DNA of 42,429 bases from Collinsella sp. (GTDB taxonomy: Bacteria; Actinomycetota; Coriobacteriia; Coriobacteriales; Coriobacteriaceae), in contig DXMJ01000007.1 in assembly GCA_019414265.1 (NCBI GenBank), positions 39,168 to 81,596 of the forward strand, written 5' to 3'. The notes below the pieces were generated by a model. The model was not told the DNA's origin. It was given only the letters and a program-made list of their open reading frames with translations, and ran no database searches. The translations under genes and the position numbers were made by a program. Positions 7,722 to 15,629 of the stretch are shown one piece after another. Every line of letters begins with the position of its first letter. Positions within the stretch are counted from its first letter, which is position 1.

Positions 7722-8604
7722 GCAGACCAGCTCCCTTCAAAGCATCGGTAAGTGCGGAGCGCGTGTCGTCTGCCATGGGGCATAGCGGCATGCGGTAGTT
7801 GGCTTCGATCATACCCATCTGAGCGAGCGCTTCCTTGACGGGGATGGGGTTGACCTCGCTAAAGAGGGCACTGATGAGCGGCTGGCCGGCAATCTGGATA
7901 TCGCGGGCGCGCTCCACGTCACCGTCCAGATAGGCGCGGCACATGTCATGCACGAGCTGCGGCTGAACATCGGCCCACACGCTGATGGTGCCCGAAGCGC
8001 CCAGGCTCATGAGCGGTACGGTAAGTGCGTCCTCGCCCGAGTACATGCGGAAGTCGCCGGACAGCAGGTGGGCGATCTTGGCCGCGTAGGCGACGTTGCC
8101 CGAGGCTTCCTTAATACCCATGATGTTGGGGTGCGCAGCCAAGCGCTCTACGTTGCGCTCGCTGATGCCGCAGCCGCAGCGGCCGGGGATGTTGTACAGG
8201 ATGCAGGGGATGTCCACGGCATCGGCGACGGTCTTAAAGTGCTGATAGATACCCTCTTCATTGGACTTGTTGTAGTAGGGGGTGATGAGCAGCAGGCCGT
8301 CGGCTCCCAAGCCCTGGTAGGTGAGCGACTTGGTGAGCATGGTCTGCGTGGAGTTGGAGCCCGAGCCGGCGATGACGGGGACACGTCCTGCAACATGCTT
8401 GACCACGGCGGCGACGACGGAGTTGTCCTCGTCATCGGTCATCGTGGCGCTCTCACCGGTGGTGCCCAGGGTGAGGATGGCGTCGGTGTCGTTTTGCAGG
8501 TGGAAATCGATAAGGCGCTCGAGTGCGTCAAAGTCGACGCTGCCGTCCTTTTTAAACGGCGTGACAAGGGCGACGATTGAGCCCTCGAGGTTGCGGATAT
8601 CCAT
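7714..8604 (-). CDS. dapA: Dihydrodipicolinate synthase, internal-start product of the fused frame
   Basis: This is the DapA part of the fused frame read from its own ATG at 8604: 296 residues, the normal length of free DapA. The family marks are complete: LVTPFKKDGSVDFDALERLI, the GTTGESATM phosphate/substrate loop, ITPYYNKSNEEGIYQHF, the catalytic Tyr in LYNIPGRCGCG and the Schiff-base Lys in GIKEASGNV. A strong Shine-Dalgarno (GAAGGAG, five bases ahead) supports independent initiation. The stop overlaps the TTG start of dapB. Whether cells make free DapA, the fusion, or both cannot be told from sequence. Confidence 0.75.
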   Translation of the reverse strand: MDIRNLEGSIVALVTPFKKDGSVDFDALERLIDFHLQNDTDAILTLGTTGESATMTDDEDNSVVAAVVKHVAGRVPVIAGSGSNSTQTMLTKSLTYQGLGADGLLLITPYYNKSNEEGIYQHFKTVADAVDIPCILYNIPGRCGCGISERNVERLAAHPNIMGIKEASGNVAYAAKIAHLLSGDFRMYSGEDALTVPLMSLGASGTISVWADVQPQLVHDMCRAYLDGDVERARDIQIAGQPLISALFSEVNPIPVKEALAQMGMIEANYRMPLCPMADDTRSALTDALKGAGLLD

Positions 8605-10023
8605 GTTTTTCTCCTTCGCTTCCGCGATCTGGATGCGTTTATTCCATTGGGCGGCGACGGCCAAGCGCTCGTCCTGAGCGCGACGTCGAGCGCTTTCGGC
8701 ACGCGATTTGGCCAGCAGCTCACGGCCGCACGGCAGCACGTCGAGCGTGGCAAAATAATCGCCCGGGCGCTCGGCGCGGCGGATAAGGTCGGCCGAGCCG
8801 TCGGGGCGCAGCAGCACCTCGGCGGAGCGCAGACGGCCGTTGTAGTTGTAGCCCATGGAGTAGCCATGCGCGCCGGTATCGTGGATCACGAGCACATCAC
8901 CCATGTCGATCTGCGGTAGCTCGCGGTCGATGGCGAACTTGTCGTTGTTCTCGCACAGATTGCCCGTAATGTCGTACGTGTTTGTGACAGGCGCCGCGGT
9001 CTTGTCGTCGCCACCCGGCTGGCCCATCACCGTAATGTGGTGGTAGGCGCCATACATGGCGGGACGGATCAGATCGACGGCGCTTGCATCGACACCGATA
9101 TAGTCCTTGTAGATCTGCTTTTCGTGGATGGCCTTGGTGACTAGGCAGCCGTAGGGCCCCATCATAAAGCGGCCCATCTCGGTGCAGATGGCCACATCGC
9201 CCATACCGGCGGGAACCAAGATCTCGTCGTAGGCCGTGTGCACACCCTCGCTGATGGCGTGAATGTCGTTGGCCTGCTGCTCGGGCAGATAGGGGATACC
9301 GACACCGCCGGATAGATTGATGAAGGCGACGTGTGCGCCGGTCTCACGCTCCAGACGCACGGCAAGCTCAAAGAGGATGCGCGCGAGCTTGGGGTAGTAG
9401 TCGTTGGTGACGGTATTGCTAGCGAGGAAGGCGTGGATACCAAAGTCCTCGGCGCCCTTGGCCTTGAGCATACGGAAGGCCTCGAAGAGCTGCTCGGTGG
9501 TCATGCCGTACTTGGAGTCGCCGGGGTTATCCATGATGCCGTTGGAGAGTTGGAACAGGCCGCCCGGATTAAAGCGGCAGCTGACCGTCTTGGGGATGGG
9601 CCCCGCAACGTGCTCAAAGAACTCTATGTGGCTGATGTCGTCAAAGTTGACGATGGCGCCCAGCTTGTCGGCGAGCTCAAAGTCCGCTGCCGGCGTGTCG
9701 TTGGACGAGAACATGATGTCGTGTCCCGTGATACCCAGCGAGCGGGCGATCATGAGCTCGGTATAGCTCGAGCAATCGCAGCCGCAGCCGTATTCATTGA
9801 GAATGGAGATGAGCGCCGGGTTGGGATTGGCCTTGACGGCAAAGTATTCCTTAAAGCCCGGGTTCCATGCGAAGGCGTCGCGCACCTCTTGCATGTTGCG
9901 GCGGATGCCCGTCTCGTCGTATAGATGAAACGGCGTGGGGAACTGCTCGACGATATGCTCGAGCGTCTCCTTGTCCACAAACGGCTGCTTGGCCGCATAC
10001 GCTTCGTTGGGGGTCAATGCCAT
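7714..10023 (-). CDS. lysA-dapA: Fused diaminopimelate decarboxylase / dihydrodipicolinate synthase (LysA-DapA)
   Basis: One uninterrupted 769-codon frame encodes two enzymes. Residues 1 to about 430 are LysA, the PLP enzyme that decarboxylates meso-DAP to lysine: PLP Lys64 in EYFAVKANPNP, GCGCDCSSYTEL, the loop INLSGGVGIPYL, and ENNDKFAIDRELPQ near the LysA active-site Cys. Residues 430-473 form a charged, probably helical linker (ESARRRAQDERLAVAAQWNK). From residue 474 (MDIRNLEGS) DapA follows, the aldolase that condenses pyruvate with aspartate semialdehyde. An internal Shine-Dalgarno GAAGGAGAAAAAC sits just before that Met, so DapA may also be made alone. The first and last steps of the lysine pathway are thus in one frame. 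It is the first gene after the lysine riboswitch. The fusion could be natural or come from loss of a stop codon. Confidence 0.85.
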   Translation of the reverse strand: MALTPNEAYAAKQPFVDKETLEHIVEQFPTPFHLYDETGIRRNMQEVRDAFAWNPGFKEYFAVKANPNPALISILNEYGCGCDCSSYTELMIARSLGITGHDIMFSSNDTPAADFELADKLGAIVNFDDISHIEFFEHVAGPIPKTVSCRFNPGGLFQLSNGIMDNPGDSKYGMTTEQLFEAFRMLKAKGAEDFGIHAFLASNTVTNDYYPKLARILFELAVRLERETGAHVAFINLSGGVGIPYLPEQQANDIHAISEGVHTAYDEILVPAGMGDVAICTEMGRFMMGPYGCLVTKAIHEKQIYKDYIGVDASAVDLIRPAMYGAYHHITVMGQPGGDDKTAAPVTNTYDITGNLCENNDKFAIDRELPQIDMGDVLVIHDTGAHGYSMGYNYNGRLRSAEVLLRPDGSADLIRRAERPGDYFATLDVLPCGRELLAKSRAESARRRAQDERLAVAAQWNKRIQIAEAKEKNMDIRNLEGSIVALVTPFKKDGSVDFDALERLIDFHLQNDTDAILTLGTTGESATMTDDEDNSVVAAVVKHVAGRVPVIAGSGSNSTQTMLTKSLTYQGLGADGLLLITPYYNKSNEEGIYQHFKTVADAVDIPCILYNIPGRCGCGISERNVERLAAHPNIMGIKEASGNVAYAAKIAHLLSGDFRMYSGEDALTVPLMSLGASGTISVWADVQPQLVHDMCRAYLDGDVERARDIQIAGQPLISALFSEVNPIPVKEALAQMGMIEANYRMPLCPMADDTRSALTDALKGAGLLD

Positions 10024-10093
10024 GTCCCGTAAACCTCGCTATCCAGACGGCGCTACCTGCGCATCGAATCCGCATAGCGTGGACCCAATGTCC

Positions 10094-10251
10094 GGATAGC
10101 GCTCCCGCATTGCTGCAGACAGTCCTGCGGGTGTTTCCCGCAGGCCCACCAGGTTGTTCGTGCCCGAAAAACCCAGTTCGGCGGGTTTCGCCTCCCCACG
10201 GGGTCAAAGCCTGCCGGCTCGCCCGCGGATCTTCGTGCCCGCGCCTCTATC
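10094..10251 (-). ncRNA. Lysine riboswitch (L box)
   Basis: Read on the minus strand, the leader opens with GATAGAGGCGCG (10251 leftwards), has GAGCCGGCAGG, a GCCGAAC segment and ends with GGACTGTCT and GCGCTATCC (to 10094). These are the conserved blocks of the lysine riboswitch as in the B. subtilis lysC leader (GATAGAGGTGCG, GCCGAAG, GGCTGTCA, GGCTATC), in the same order and over the usual length of about 160 nt. GATAG and CTATC close helix P1. The 3' strand of P1 can also pair with GGATAGCG at about 10042, next to the ribosome binding site of lysA, which suggests a translational or alternative-fold switch. It places lysA-dapA, dapB and dapH under lysine control. Confidence 0.85.
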
Positions 10252-10254
10252 AAG

Positions 10255-10286
10255 TGGTAAAGACCCTACCACGTTGCACTTTACCA
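10255..10286. promoter_or_regulatory. Inverted repeat over the divergent lysA / M20 promoters
   Basis: TGGTAAAG (10255-10262) and CTTTACCA (10279-10286) form 8-bp arms around 16 bases. The dyad covers the -10 of the leftward promoter and the -35 of the rightward one, as an operator would. Confidence 0.4.
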
Positions 10287-10291
10287 AACAA
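10263..10291 (-). promoter_or_regulatory. Candidate promoter of the lysA operon
   Basis: On the minus strand, TTGTTT (10291-10286) and TAGGGT (10268-10263) are 17 bases apart. The predicted start lies just ahead of riboswitch helix P1. Confidence 0.5.
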
Positions 10292-10308
10292 GAGTATTCG
10301 TATATAAC
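10280..10308 (+). promoter_or_regulatory. Candidate promoter of the M20 amidohydrolase
   Basis: TTTACC (10280-10285) and TATAAC (10303-10308) are 17 bases apart, about 95 bases before the gene. Confidence 0.5.
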
Positions 10309-10402
10309 GTTTAAAAAATGCAGGGATATGCTAGAAACAAGGGCGTCACAATTTTGCATCACAATATTGTGTGAATGGAAATGCCCCATGAAAGGATCCT
10401 TT

Positions 10403-11590
10403 ATGACCGAGCTCCAAGAACTTCGTCGCTATCGTCGCGACCTGCATCGCATTCCGGAGCTCGATTTCGATCTTTCTCAAACCATAGCCTATATCGAGGG
10501 CGTGCTCGCCTCGCTTGCCTGTGAAGTGACCCATCCTTGCCCCAGCTGTGTTTGTGCTTTCTTCGACGCTGGCACGGGCGCCGCGCATGCCACGGCGATT
10601 CGCGCCGATATGGACGCGCTGCCTATCGCGGAGGCGACGGGTGCGGCCTTTGCCTCGACGCATCCCGGAAAGATGCACGCTTGCGGACACGATGGACACA
10701 TGGCCATGGCACTTGCAGCGGCAACCTTTGTCGATCGCACGATTCGTGAGCAGCCAGGTGCCATCAAGCGTAACGTGCTCTTTGTGTTCCAGCCTGCCGA
10801 GGAGACGACCGGTGGTGCCAAGACGGTATGCGAGAGCGGTGTGTTCGAGCGCTACGGGGTCGACCGCATTTTTGGCTTTCACGTGTGGCCCGATCTGCCT
10901 GCGAACACGTTGGCGAGTTGTTCCGGCCCGCTGCTGGCGCGCTCGAGTGAGACGCACGTGCACATTCACGGGACAAGCATCCATATCGCCAAGACCTACG
11001 GCGTTCCCGTAAACGAATCGCACGATGCGGCGCTGGCAGCTGCCAAGTTCTTGGTTGCCGAGTGTGAATTGATGGACGAGTTGGGTGCCGATGAACCCTG
11101 CATTGGTAAGTTCGGCCTGCTGCAGGCCGGTACCGTCTGCAATGCGGTGGCGGGGGAGGCCCATGTTGCCGGCAGTCTGCGCGTGTTTACGGACGGTATG
11201 TTCGACCGCGCGCGCGAAGGCGTGCGCCGTGTACTCGACGAGGCGTGCGCTGCAACGGGCTGCACGTACGATCTCGACTTTGCCGAGGGCTATCCACCGG
11301 TCGACAACGACCCCGAGTTGTTTGCCAATGTCGTGCCTGCCTTGCCCGAGCTGCAGCTCGTGGATGAGCCTTTGCTGATTGCCGAGGACTTCGCTTTCTA
11401 TCAGCGCTATCTGCCGGGCGTGTTCTTCTTGCTGGGCACGGGCGTGCCGGAGGCGCAAGAAAACCCGATCGACGCAGACGGCTGCCCAGCTTATGCGAAG
11501 AGTGCCCTTCACACTGATACCATGCTCTTTGACGAGGAAATCTTGCTTAAAGGCCTCGATGTCTACAAACGATTGCTTTTGCTTTGTTAG
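10403..11590 (+). CDS. M20 family amidohydrolase, candidate N-acetyl-diaminopimelate deacetylase
   Basis: A 395-residue M20D-type metallohydrolase. These enzymes remove acyl groups from amino acids or hippurate with two metal ions. Visible are IRADMDALPIAE, the metal-binding HACGHDGHMAMAL, the catalytic pair in FQPAEETTGGAKTV, FGFHVWPDLP and the C-terminal metal ligand region ALHTDTMLFDE. The start at 10403 follows AAAGGATCCTTT; the open frame extends upstream without other support. Its divergent position next to the lysA operon, and the need for a deacetylase in the DapH route, make N-acetyl-LL-DAP deacetylase the likeliest job. Hippurate or indole-amide hydrolysis cannot be excluded. Confidence 0.85.
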   Translation: MTELQELRRYRRDLHRIPELDFDLSQTIAYIEGVLASLACEVTHPCPSCVCAFFDAGTGAAHATAIRADMDALPIAEATGAAFASTHPGKMHACGHDGHMAMALAAATFVDRTIREQPGAIKRNVLFVFQPAEETTGGAKTVCESGVFERYGVDRIFGFHVWPDLPANTLASCSGPLLARSSETHVHIHGTSIHIAKTYGVPVNESHDAALAAAKFLVAECELMDELGADEPCIGKFGLLQAGTVCNAVAGEAHVAGSLRVFTDGMFDRAREGVRRVLDEACAATGCTYDLDFAEGYPPVDNDPELFANVVPALPELQLVDEPLLIAEDFAFYQRYLPGVFFLLGTGVPEAQENPIDADGCPAYAKSALHTDTMLFDEEILLKGLDVYKRLLLLC

Positions 11591-11633
11591 TCGACGGGGA
11601 CGCATCTTCTCGAAAATACGAACAGATGTACGC

Positions 11634-11639
11634 TATAAT
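11634..11639 (+). promoter_or_regulatory. -10 box (TATAAT) of the toxin-antitoxin pair
   Basis: A perfect TATAAT 52 bases before the toxin start. The -35 region is poor, which suits a regulated promoter. Confidence 0.55.
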
Positions 11640-11666
11640 AGAGATGTAGCTCTATAGAAACGTTTG

Positions 11667-11679
11667 ACGTTATTAACGT
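11667..11679. promoter_or_regulatory. Candidate HigA operator
   Basis: ACGTT-ATT-AACGT is a 5-bp inverted repeat between the TATAAT box and the toxin start, the usual place for autoregulation by the antitoxin. Confidence 0.35.
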
Positions 11680-11690
11680 AAGGCGATACT

Positions 11691-11972
11691 ATGATTGCAT
11701 CATATAAAGATGAAGACACTGAACGCTTTGCAATGGGTGTGCGGATTAGGAAGTTCATTCCTTTTGAGCGGGTCGCCTTGAGGAAGATTCGCCAACTGCA
11801 GATCTGCGCTTCGCTTGATGATCTTCGCGTTCCGCCAGGCAATCGTCTTGAAGCGTTGAAGGGCGATCGCGCCGGTCAATATAGTATCCGTGTCAATGAG
11901 CGCTATCGGGTCTGTTTTGAGTGGAGACAGGGGATGGCTTGGAATGTCGAAATCGTCGATTATCACAAGTGA
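11691..11972 (+). CDS. higB: HigB-like toxin of a type II toxin-antitoxin system
   Basis: A 93-residue protein of the RelE/ParE superfamily, HigB branch; such toxins cleave mRNA on the ribosome. Supporting segments are LRKIRQLQICASLDDLRVPPGNRLEALKGDR cut as usual, then GQYSIRVNERYRVCFEW and a C-terminal VEIVDYHK, the pattern of HigB proteins. The toxin gene precedes the antitoxin and overlaps it by 29 bases, the order seen in higBA. AGG stands seven bases before the start. The N-terminus is a little longer than in many HigB proteins (IASYKDEDTERFAMGVRIRK), so initiation further in is possible, but no other start has a binding site. Confidence 0.8.
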   Translation: MIASYKDEDTERFAMGVRIRKFIPFERVALRKIRQLQICASLDDLRVPPGNRLEALKGDRAGQYSIRVNERYRVCFEWRQGMAWNVEIVDYHK

Positions 11973-12285
11973 TGAGACTGCGTCTGATTTGCTGCCGCCG
12001 GTGACTCCTGGCGAGCTTCTCAAAGAGGAATTTCTTGCCCCTATGGGCATTTCTCAATATCGCCTTGCTAAGGAGACCGGGATTCCGGCTCAACGCATTG
12101 GGCAGATTATCTTGGGAAGGCGTCGCGTGACGGCCGACACCGACCTTCGCCTTTGCCGCTACTTTGGCCTGATGGATGGCTACTGGCTTCGAGCCCAGAT
12201 GGCGTTTGATCTCGAGGCAGAGAAGAGGCGCATCGAACCGGAACTGGATAAGATCGTTCCCGTTCAGCAGGCCGTTGCGCTGTAG
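11944..12285 (+). CDS. higA: HigA-like antitoxin, helix-turn-helix
   Basis: A 113-residue antitoxin that should bind and block HigB and repress the operon. The HigA signature is clear: PVTPGELLKEEFLAPMGISQYRLAKETGIPAQRIGQIILGRRRVTADTDLRLCRYFG, read in pieces: PGELLKEEFL, the HTH around SQYRLAKETGIPAQRIG, and the family-typical LGRRRVTADTDLRL. WLRAQMAFDLEAE ends the core, followed by a short C-terminal helix. The start at 11944 lies inside the toxin gene, in a different frame, so translation is coupled. A start further upstream in frame is possible but lacks support. Confidence 0.85.
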   Translation: MSKSSIITSDETASDLLPPVTPGELLKEEFLAPMGISQYRLAKETGIPAQRIGQIILGRRRVTADTDLRLCRYFGLMDGYWLRAQMAFDLEAEKRRIEPELDKIVPVQQAVAL

Positions 12286-12308
12286 CGCTCAAAGATGTTG
12301 AGGTTGGA

Positions 12309-12638
12309 GTGACGATGGAACGACGCCGACAGACTGCCGTGTACAGTCCTGGTGGGTGCGGGTGCGGCTTGCTGCTGCTCCCGGTTATTGCTGTGAGCAT
12401 TGGCGTGATGTTTGCGCTTGCTGGACTGGCCGCAGCGGCACTTGTGCTGTTGATTGTGGCCATTGGCGTGACGATTTGGCTTTGCCGCTCTCGCGAGCAA
12501 CGTCGTGCCAATGGCAAGACCAATGTCGGATGGGTCTTCTTTCTGATCATTGCGTACCTGCTGAGTGTCAGCTACCTGGTGTTCTTTGTCCTGTTGATGA
12601 TCAGTGCCTTTACCGGGGAATCCGTCACGGTGGGGTAG
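12309..12638 (+). CDS. Small hypothetical membrane protein
   Basis: A protein of about 109 residues with two or three hydrophobic segments: one long stretch (GLLLLPVIAVSIGVMFALAGLAAAALVLL, then IVAIGVTIWLC) and a second after a basic cytoplasmic loop (SREQRRANGKTNVG), VFFLIIAYLLSVSYLVFF. I recognise no family. The start is either the GTG at 12309 or the ATG at 12315; GAGG near 12300 favours 12309. It follows higBA by 23 bases and may be co-transcribed with it, but nothing ties it functionally to the toxin pair. Confidence 0.55.
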   Translation: MTMERRRQTAVYSPGGCGCGLLLLPVIAVSIGVMFALAGLAAAALVLLIVAIGVTIWLCRSREQRRANGKTNVGWVFFLIIAYLLSVSYLVFFVLLMISAFTGESVTVG

Positions 12639-12662
12639 GCTTCGACGAGCCTCTTGAGGATG

Positions 12663-12705
12663 AAAAAATGGAGCCGGATGGGAAATACCCCCATCCGGCT
12701 CCATT
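12663..12705 (-). terminator. Intrinsic terminator of the MFS gene
   Basis: A 16-bp perfect stem (12667-12682 with 12690-12705, core GGAGCCGGATGGG) followed on the minus strand by six Ts (plus-strand A run 12663-12668). On the plus strand there is no T tract. Confidence 0.88.
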
Positions 12706-12726
12706 GCTCAATATTGGCGTGCACTT

Positions 12727-14046
12727 CTACTCGGCTGCCTCGCGGCGAGCGACCTCGTCGATCAAGATGGCATCGCCGTGCTTGGCGGCGGCAATGCTCG
12801 CGGCCATAATCATGCCCATTGCCGTGATGTAGGCGAAGAGCATCGACGGCGCCACGTCCATAACGATGCCGGAGAGAATCGGCGTCGCCACCTGAGCCGC
12901 CATGCTCACGGTGTAGTAGTAACCGGAGTAGCGGCCCACGCTTTGGGAGCTGCAACACTCCAGAATCATCGTGTACACGCACAGGTCCACGCCGCCCAGC
13001 GCGACGCCCATCAACAAAAAGACGCCGTACAACACGGGCGAGAAGCCGGGTGCCAGCCAAAGAAGCTCGGGGCACAAAACCATGATGACGGCGGTGCCCA
13101 GGGCGACCTTTTTGCGGCCGATTTTGAGCGAAAGGTTTGCCAGGGGTACGTAGCTTAGCAGCGCGCCTGCAATCGTCACGATATTGATGATGGCATAGGA
13201 ACCGCCCTCCATGCCGTAGAACAAATCGGCATAACGGCTGATATTGGTGGTCATGGCGTTATAGCTCATGTAATAGAAAAACGTTGCGGCGAGCAGCATG
13301 ATGATGGAGCGGCGTACGCCGGCGTCTGCAATGCGATTTTTACCGCCGGCCTCGGGGGAGTCGTCTTTGTCAATCTGATCCTCGTCGATGCCCATTGACA
13401 GCGATTTCTCGCGCATCTTTTCGACGAGGGCGGGCTCACGGACAAAGATGCCGTAGACAACGGCTGACACGAGGATAAAGGCGGCCTGCAAGATAAAGAG
13501 CGGAAGATAATCAGGTTTGTCGGCCTTGGGAACCATGACCGAGATGGCGACGAGCATAAGACCCGTTCCCGCATAGCCGACGATCTTTTCGATTGAGTCC
13601 GCCTTGGTTCGAAGTGGGCGAGGCGTAATATCGGCCACAATGGCAACCGTCATGGTGCGGTAGGCGCATATTGCCAAAAGCGTGAGGATAATTGCGCCAA
13701 TGAGCAGAGGTAGGCTGCCCATGTTGTTGGCGATCGCGATGAGCGGGACGGAGAGCATTGCCACCGCGGAGCCGCCCAAGATAAAGGGCGTTCGACGCCC
13801 GAGTTTGCTTGCGCAGCGGTCCGAGAGGATGCCAAAGAGCGGAAGCAGGAACAGGCCAAAGACATTATCGATGGCCATGATCGCGCCGGTGAGCGAGTTG
13901 GATAGGCCAAAGGTCCCTGTGAGCATCTTGGGAACGATGCCGTCGTAGACCTGCCAAAAGCTGATCATGCCCATAAAGGGTAGGGAGGCGAGGGCGACGG
14001 CCTTGGTGTCGAGCCGGGCCGCCCGCTTAAGATTTGGTTGGGTCAT
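12727..14046 (-). CDS. MFS transporter
   Basis: A 439-residue integral membrane transporter with about 12 hydrophobic segments. The loop 2-3 motif GILSDRCASKLGRRTPFILGG is characteristic of MFS members of the sugar/SLC45-like and GPH-like groups. A long acidic cytoplasmic loop (MGIDEDQIDKDDSPEAGGKNR) divides the two halves, and SYVPLANLSLKIGRKKVAL repeats the basic motif in the second half. The substrate is not clear. It lies 51 bases after an M20 peptidase gene on the same strand, so it may take up a peptide or N-acylated compound that the peptidase splits. The terminator sits downstream. Confidence 0.82.
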   Translation of the reverse strand: MTQPNLKRAARLDTKAVALASLPFMGMISFWQVYDGIVPKMLTGTFGLSNSLTGAIMAIDNVFGLFLLPLFGILSDRCASKLGRRTPFILGGSAVAMLSVPLIAIANNMGSLPLLIGAIILTLLAICAYRTMTVAIVADITPRPLRTKADSIEKIVGYAGTGLMLVAISVMVPKADKPDYLPLFILQAAFILVSAVVYGIFVREPALVEKMREKSLSMGIDEDQIDKDDSPEAGGKNRIADAGVRRSIIMLLAATFFYYMSYNAMTTNISRYADLFYGMEGGSYAIINIVTIAGALLSYVPLANLSLKIGRKKVALGTAVIMVLCPELLWLAPGFSPVLYGVFLLMGVALGGVDLCVYTMILECCSSQSVGRYSGYYYTVSMAAQVATPILSGIVMDVAPSMLFAYITAMGMIMAASIAAAKHGDAILIDEVARREAAE

Positions 14047-14097
14047 GCTGGTTCTCCTGGTCGGTAAAAGCGGGGAGGGGTGCTATCGGCCCCCGTT

Positions 14098-15519
14098 CTA
14101 CAGTTGTTCAAGGTTGGCGAGAAACGCCACATAGAATTCGATGCCGCGCTTGTAGACGTCGACGCCGATGCGTTCGTTGGCGGCATGGATGAGCTTGCGC
14201 GCCTCGCCCGAGTAGATAAAGCCGCAGAAGCGGTAGACGCGATCGCAGATCTCGTTGAACTCGCGCGAGTCGGTACAGGAGTTCTGCACGTAGGGAGCAA
14301 AGCCGGCCTCGGGATAGACACCCGACACGCAGCGATGGATGTAGTTGAAGGCGGCATCGTCTTCGTAAGGCGAGATGGGCGCGGGCTCGGTGTAGGGAAT
14401 CGCCTCGTTGATTTCGACGGTGACATGGTCGGGGCTTACGCCCGAGGCGCGGCACTGCTGGGCGGCGAGCTTGCGGGCGCGCTCAACGGCATCGGCGATG
14501 GTCTCGAACGGAGCGATGCGCACGTTGAAGTTGGCGCGAGCAACTGGTGGCAGCACATTGTGCGCGTTGGAGCCTTCGAGCTGCGTGAGCGCATAGGTTG
14601 TGCGCAGCATGGCCGAGGTCTCGGGGCTGGCGGCCATGATCTTGGTAACCGCGGGGCGCGTGAGCCACAGGTTGCCAAAGATTGCCTGATACGTCGCGCT
14701 GCTACGGGCACCCAGCTCGGTCAATGTGGCCTCGACGGCGGGCGTGAGCTGCGGCTTGCCGGGGTTGGCCGAGATAGTCTCGCATACACGGCAGAGAAGA
14801 CGGCAGGCATCGTTTGCCGCAGGCGTAGAGGCATGGCCGCCGTCGGCGCGCGCCGTGACGGTAAGGTCGACGTGGCCCTTCTCGGACACGCCTACCATGG
14901 CAACGGGTTCGGTGACGCCGAGCGGGGCGTCGGTTGCCACGGCGCCACCCTCATCGAGCACCATGTAGGGATGGATGTTATGCTCGCGAAGCCACTGCAC
15001 TGCATGGGTTGCAGTAGGTGCGGCGATTTCCTCGCCATCGCTCGAGAAGAACCAGACATCGCGCGGGGGAACGAAGCCCTGGGCAATCAAATGCTCGGCG
15101 GCCTCGAAGAAAGCCGAGGCGATGCACTTGGTGTCGAGTGATCCGCGGGCCCAGATCTCGCCGTCGAAGATCTCGGCTCCAAAGGGATCGTGCTTCCAGT
15201 CTTGGCCCTCGACGGGCACGACGTCCTGATGCGCCATCATGACGATGGGGTCCAAGGCGGAATCGGCGCCAGGCCAACGCAGGAGCATGCCAAAGTCGTC
15301 GACGCGTGTGAGCTCGGCGATTTTAAAGAAATGCGGGTAAAGTCGCTGAAGCGTGGGAATCCACTGGCTGAAGGGCTCATCGTCGCGCTCGGCGATGTTC
15401 TCACGCGAAACGGTGGGGATGCGCAGCAATTCGCAAAAGCGCTCGACGGCTGCCTCGTCTGCCTTGTAGGTGCCTGCATCAAGAGGCGCGCCCTGTGCGA
15501 CCGATACCGATGCTCCCAT
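14098..15519 (-). CDS. M20 family metallopeptidase
   Basis: A 473-residue M20 peptidase of the group that includes ArgE/DapE/carboxypeptidase S. Metal-site marks are MMAHQDVVPVEG, WARGSLDTKCIASAFFEAAEHLIAQ, and FSSDGEEIAA (in place of the usual SDEE) followed by the lid domain segment VGVSEKGHVDLTVTARADGGHASTPAAND; the C-terminal ligand lies in NERIGVDVYKRGIEFY. It should hydrolyse a dipeptide or N-acyl amino acid in the cytosol. Its length and DVVPV motif fit the carboxypeptidase S-like subgroup better than DapE. The start at 15519 has AAAGGAG upstream. It forms a likely operon with the MFS gene after it. Confidence 0.87.
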   Translation of the reverse strand: MGASVSVAQGAPLDAGTYKADEAAVERFCELLRIPTVSRENIAERDDEPFSQWIPTLQRLYPHFFKIAELTRVDDFGMLLRWPGADSALDPIVMMAHQDVVPVEGQDWKHDPFGAEIFDGEIWARGSLDTKCIASAFFEAAEHLIAQGFVPPRDVWFFSSDGEEIAAPTATHAVQWLREHNIHPYMVLDEGGAVATDAPLGVTEPVAMVGVSEKGHVDLTVTARADGGHASTPAANDACRLLCRVCETISANPGKPQLTPAVEATLTELGARSSATYQAIFGNLWLTRPAVTKIMAASPETSAMLRTTYALTQLEGSNAHNVLPPVARANFNVRIAPFETIADAVERARKLAAQQCRASGVSPDHVTVEINEAIPYTEPAPISPYEDDAAFNYIHRCVSGVYPEAGFAPYVQNSCTDSREFNEICDRVYRFCGFIYSGEARKLIHAANERIGVDVYKRGIEFYVAFLANLEQL

Positions 15520-15629
15520 GGTGGGACTCCTTTCGTGTTGTATATCGAATACGTCAAGATTATCGCCCGCACCGCGCGTGGGAAATGGCGAAACACGTTG
15601 TTCATCTGCGGGCGGCGGGTCGGATAGCC

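Noticed and set aside
10154..10402. Plus-strand extension of the M20 amidohydrolase frame
   Set aside because: It runs through the lysine riboswitch and promoters on the other strand, and the conserved protein begins at 10403 behind a good ribosome site.
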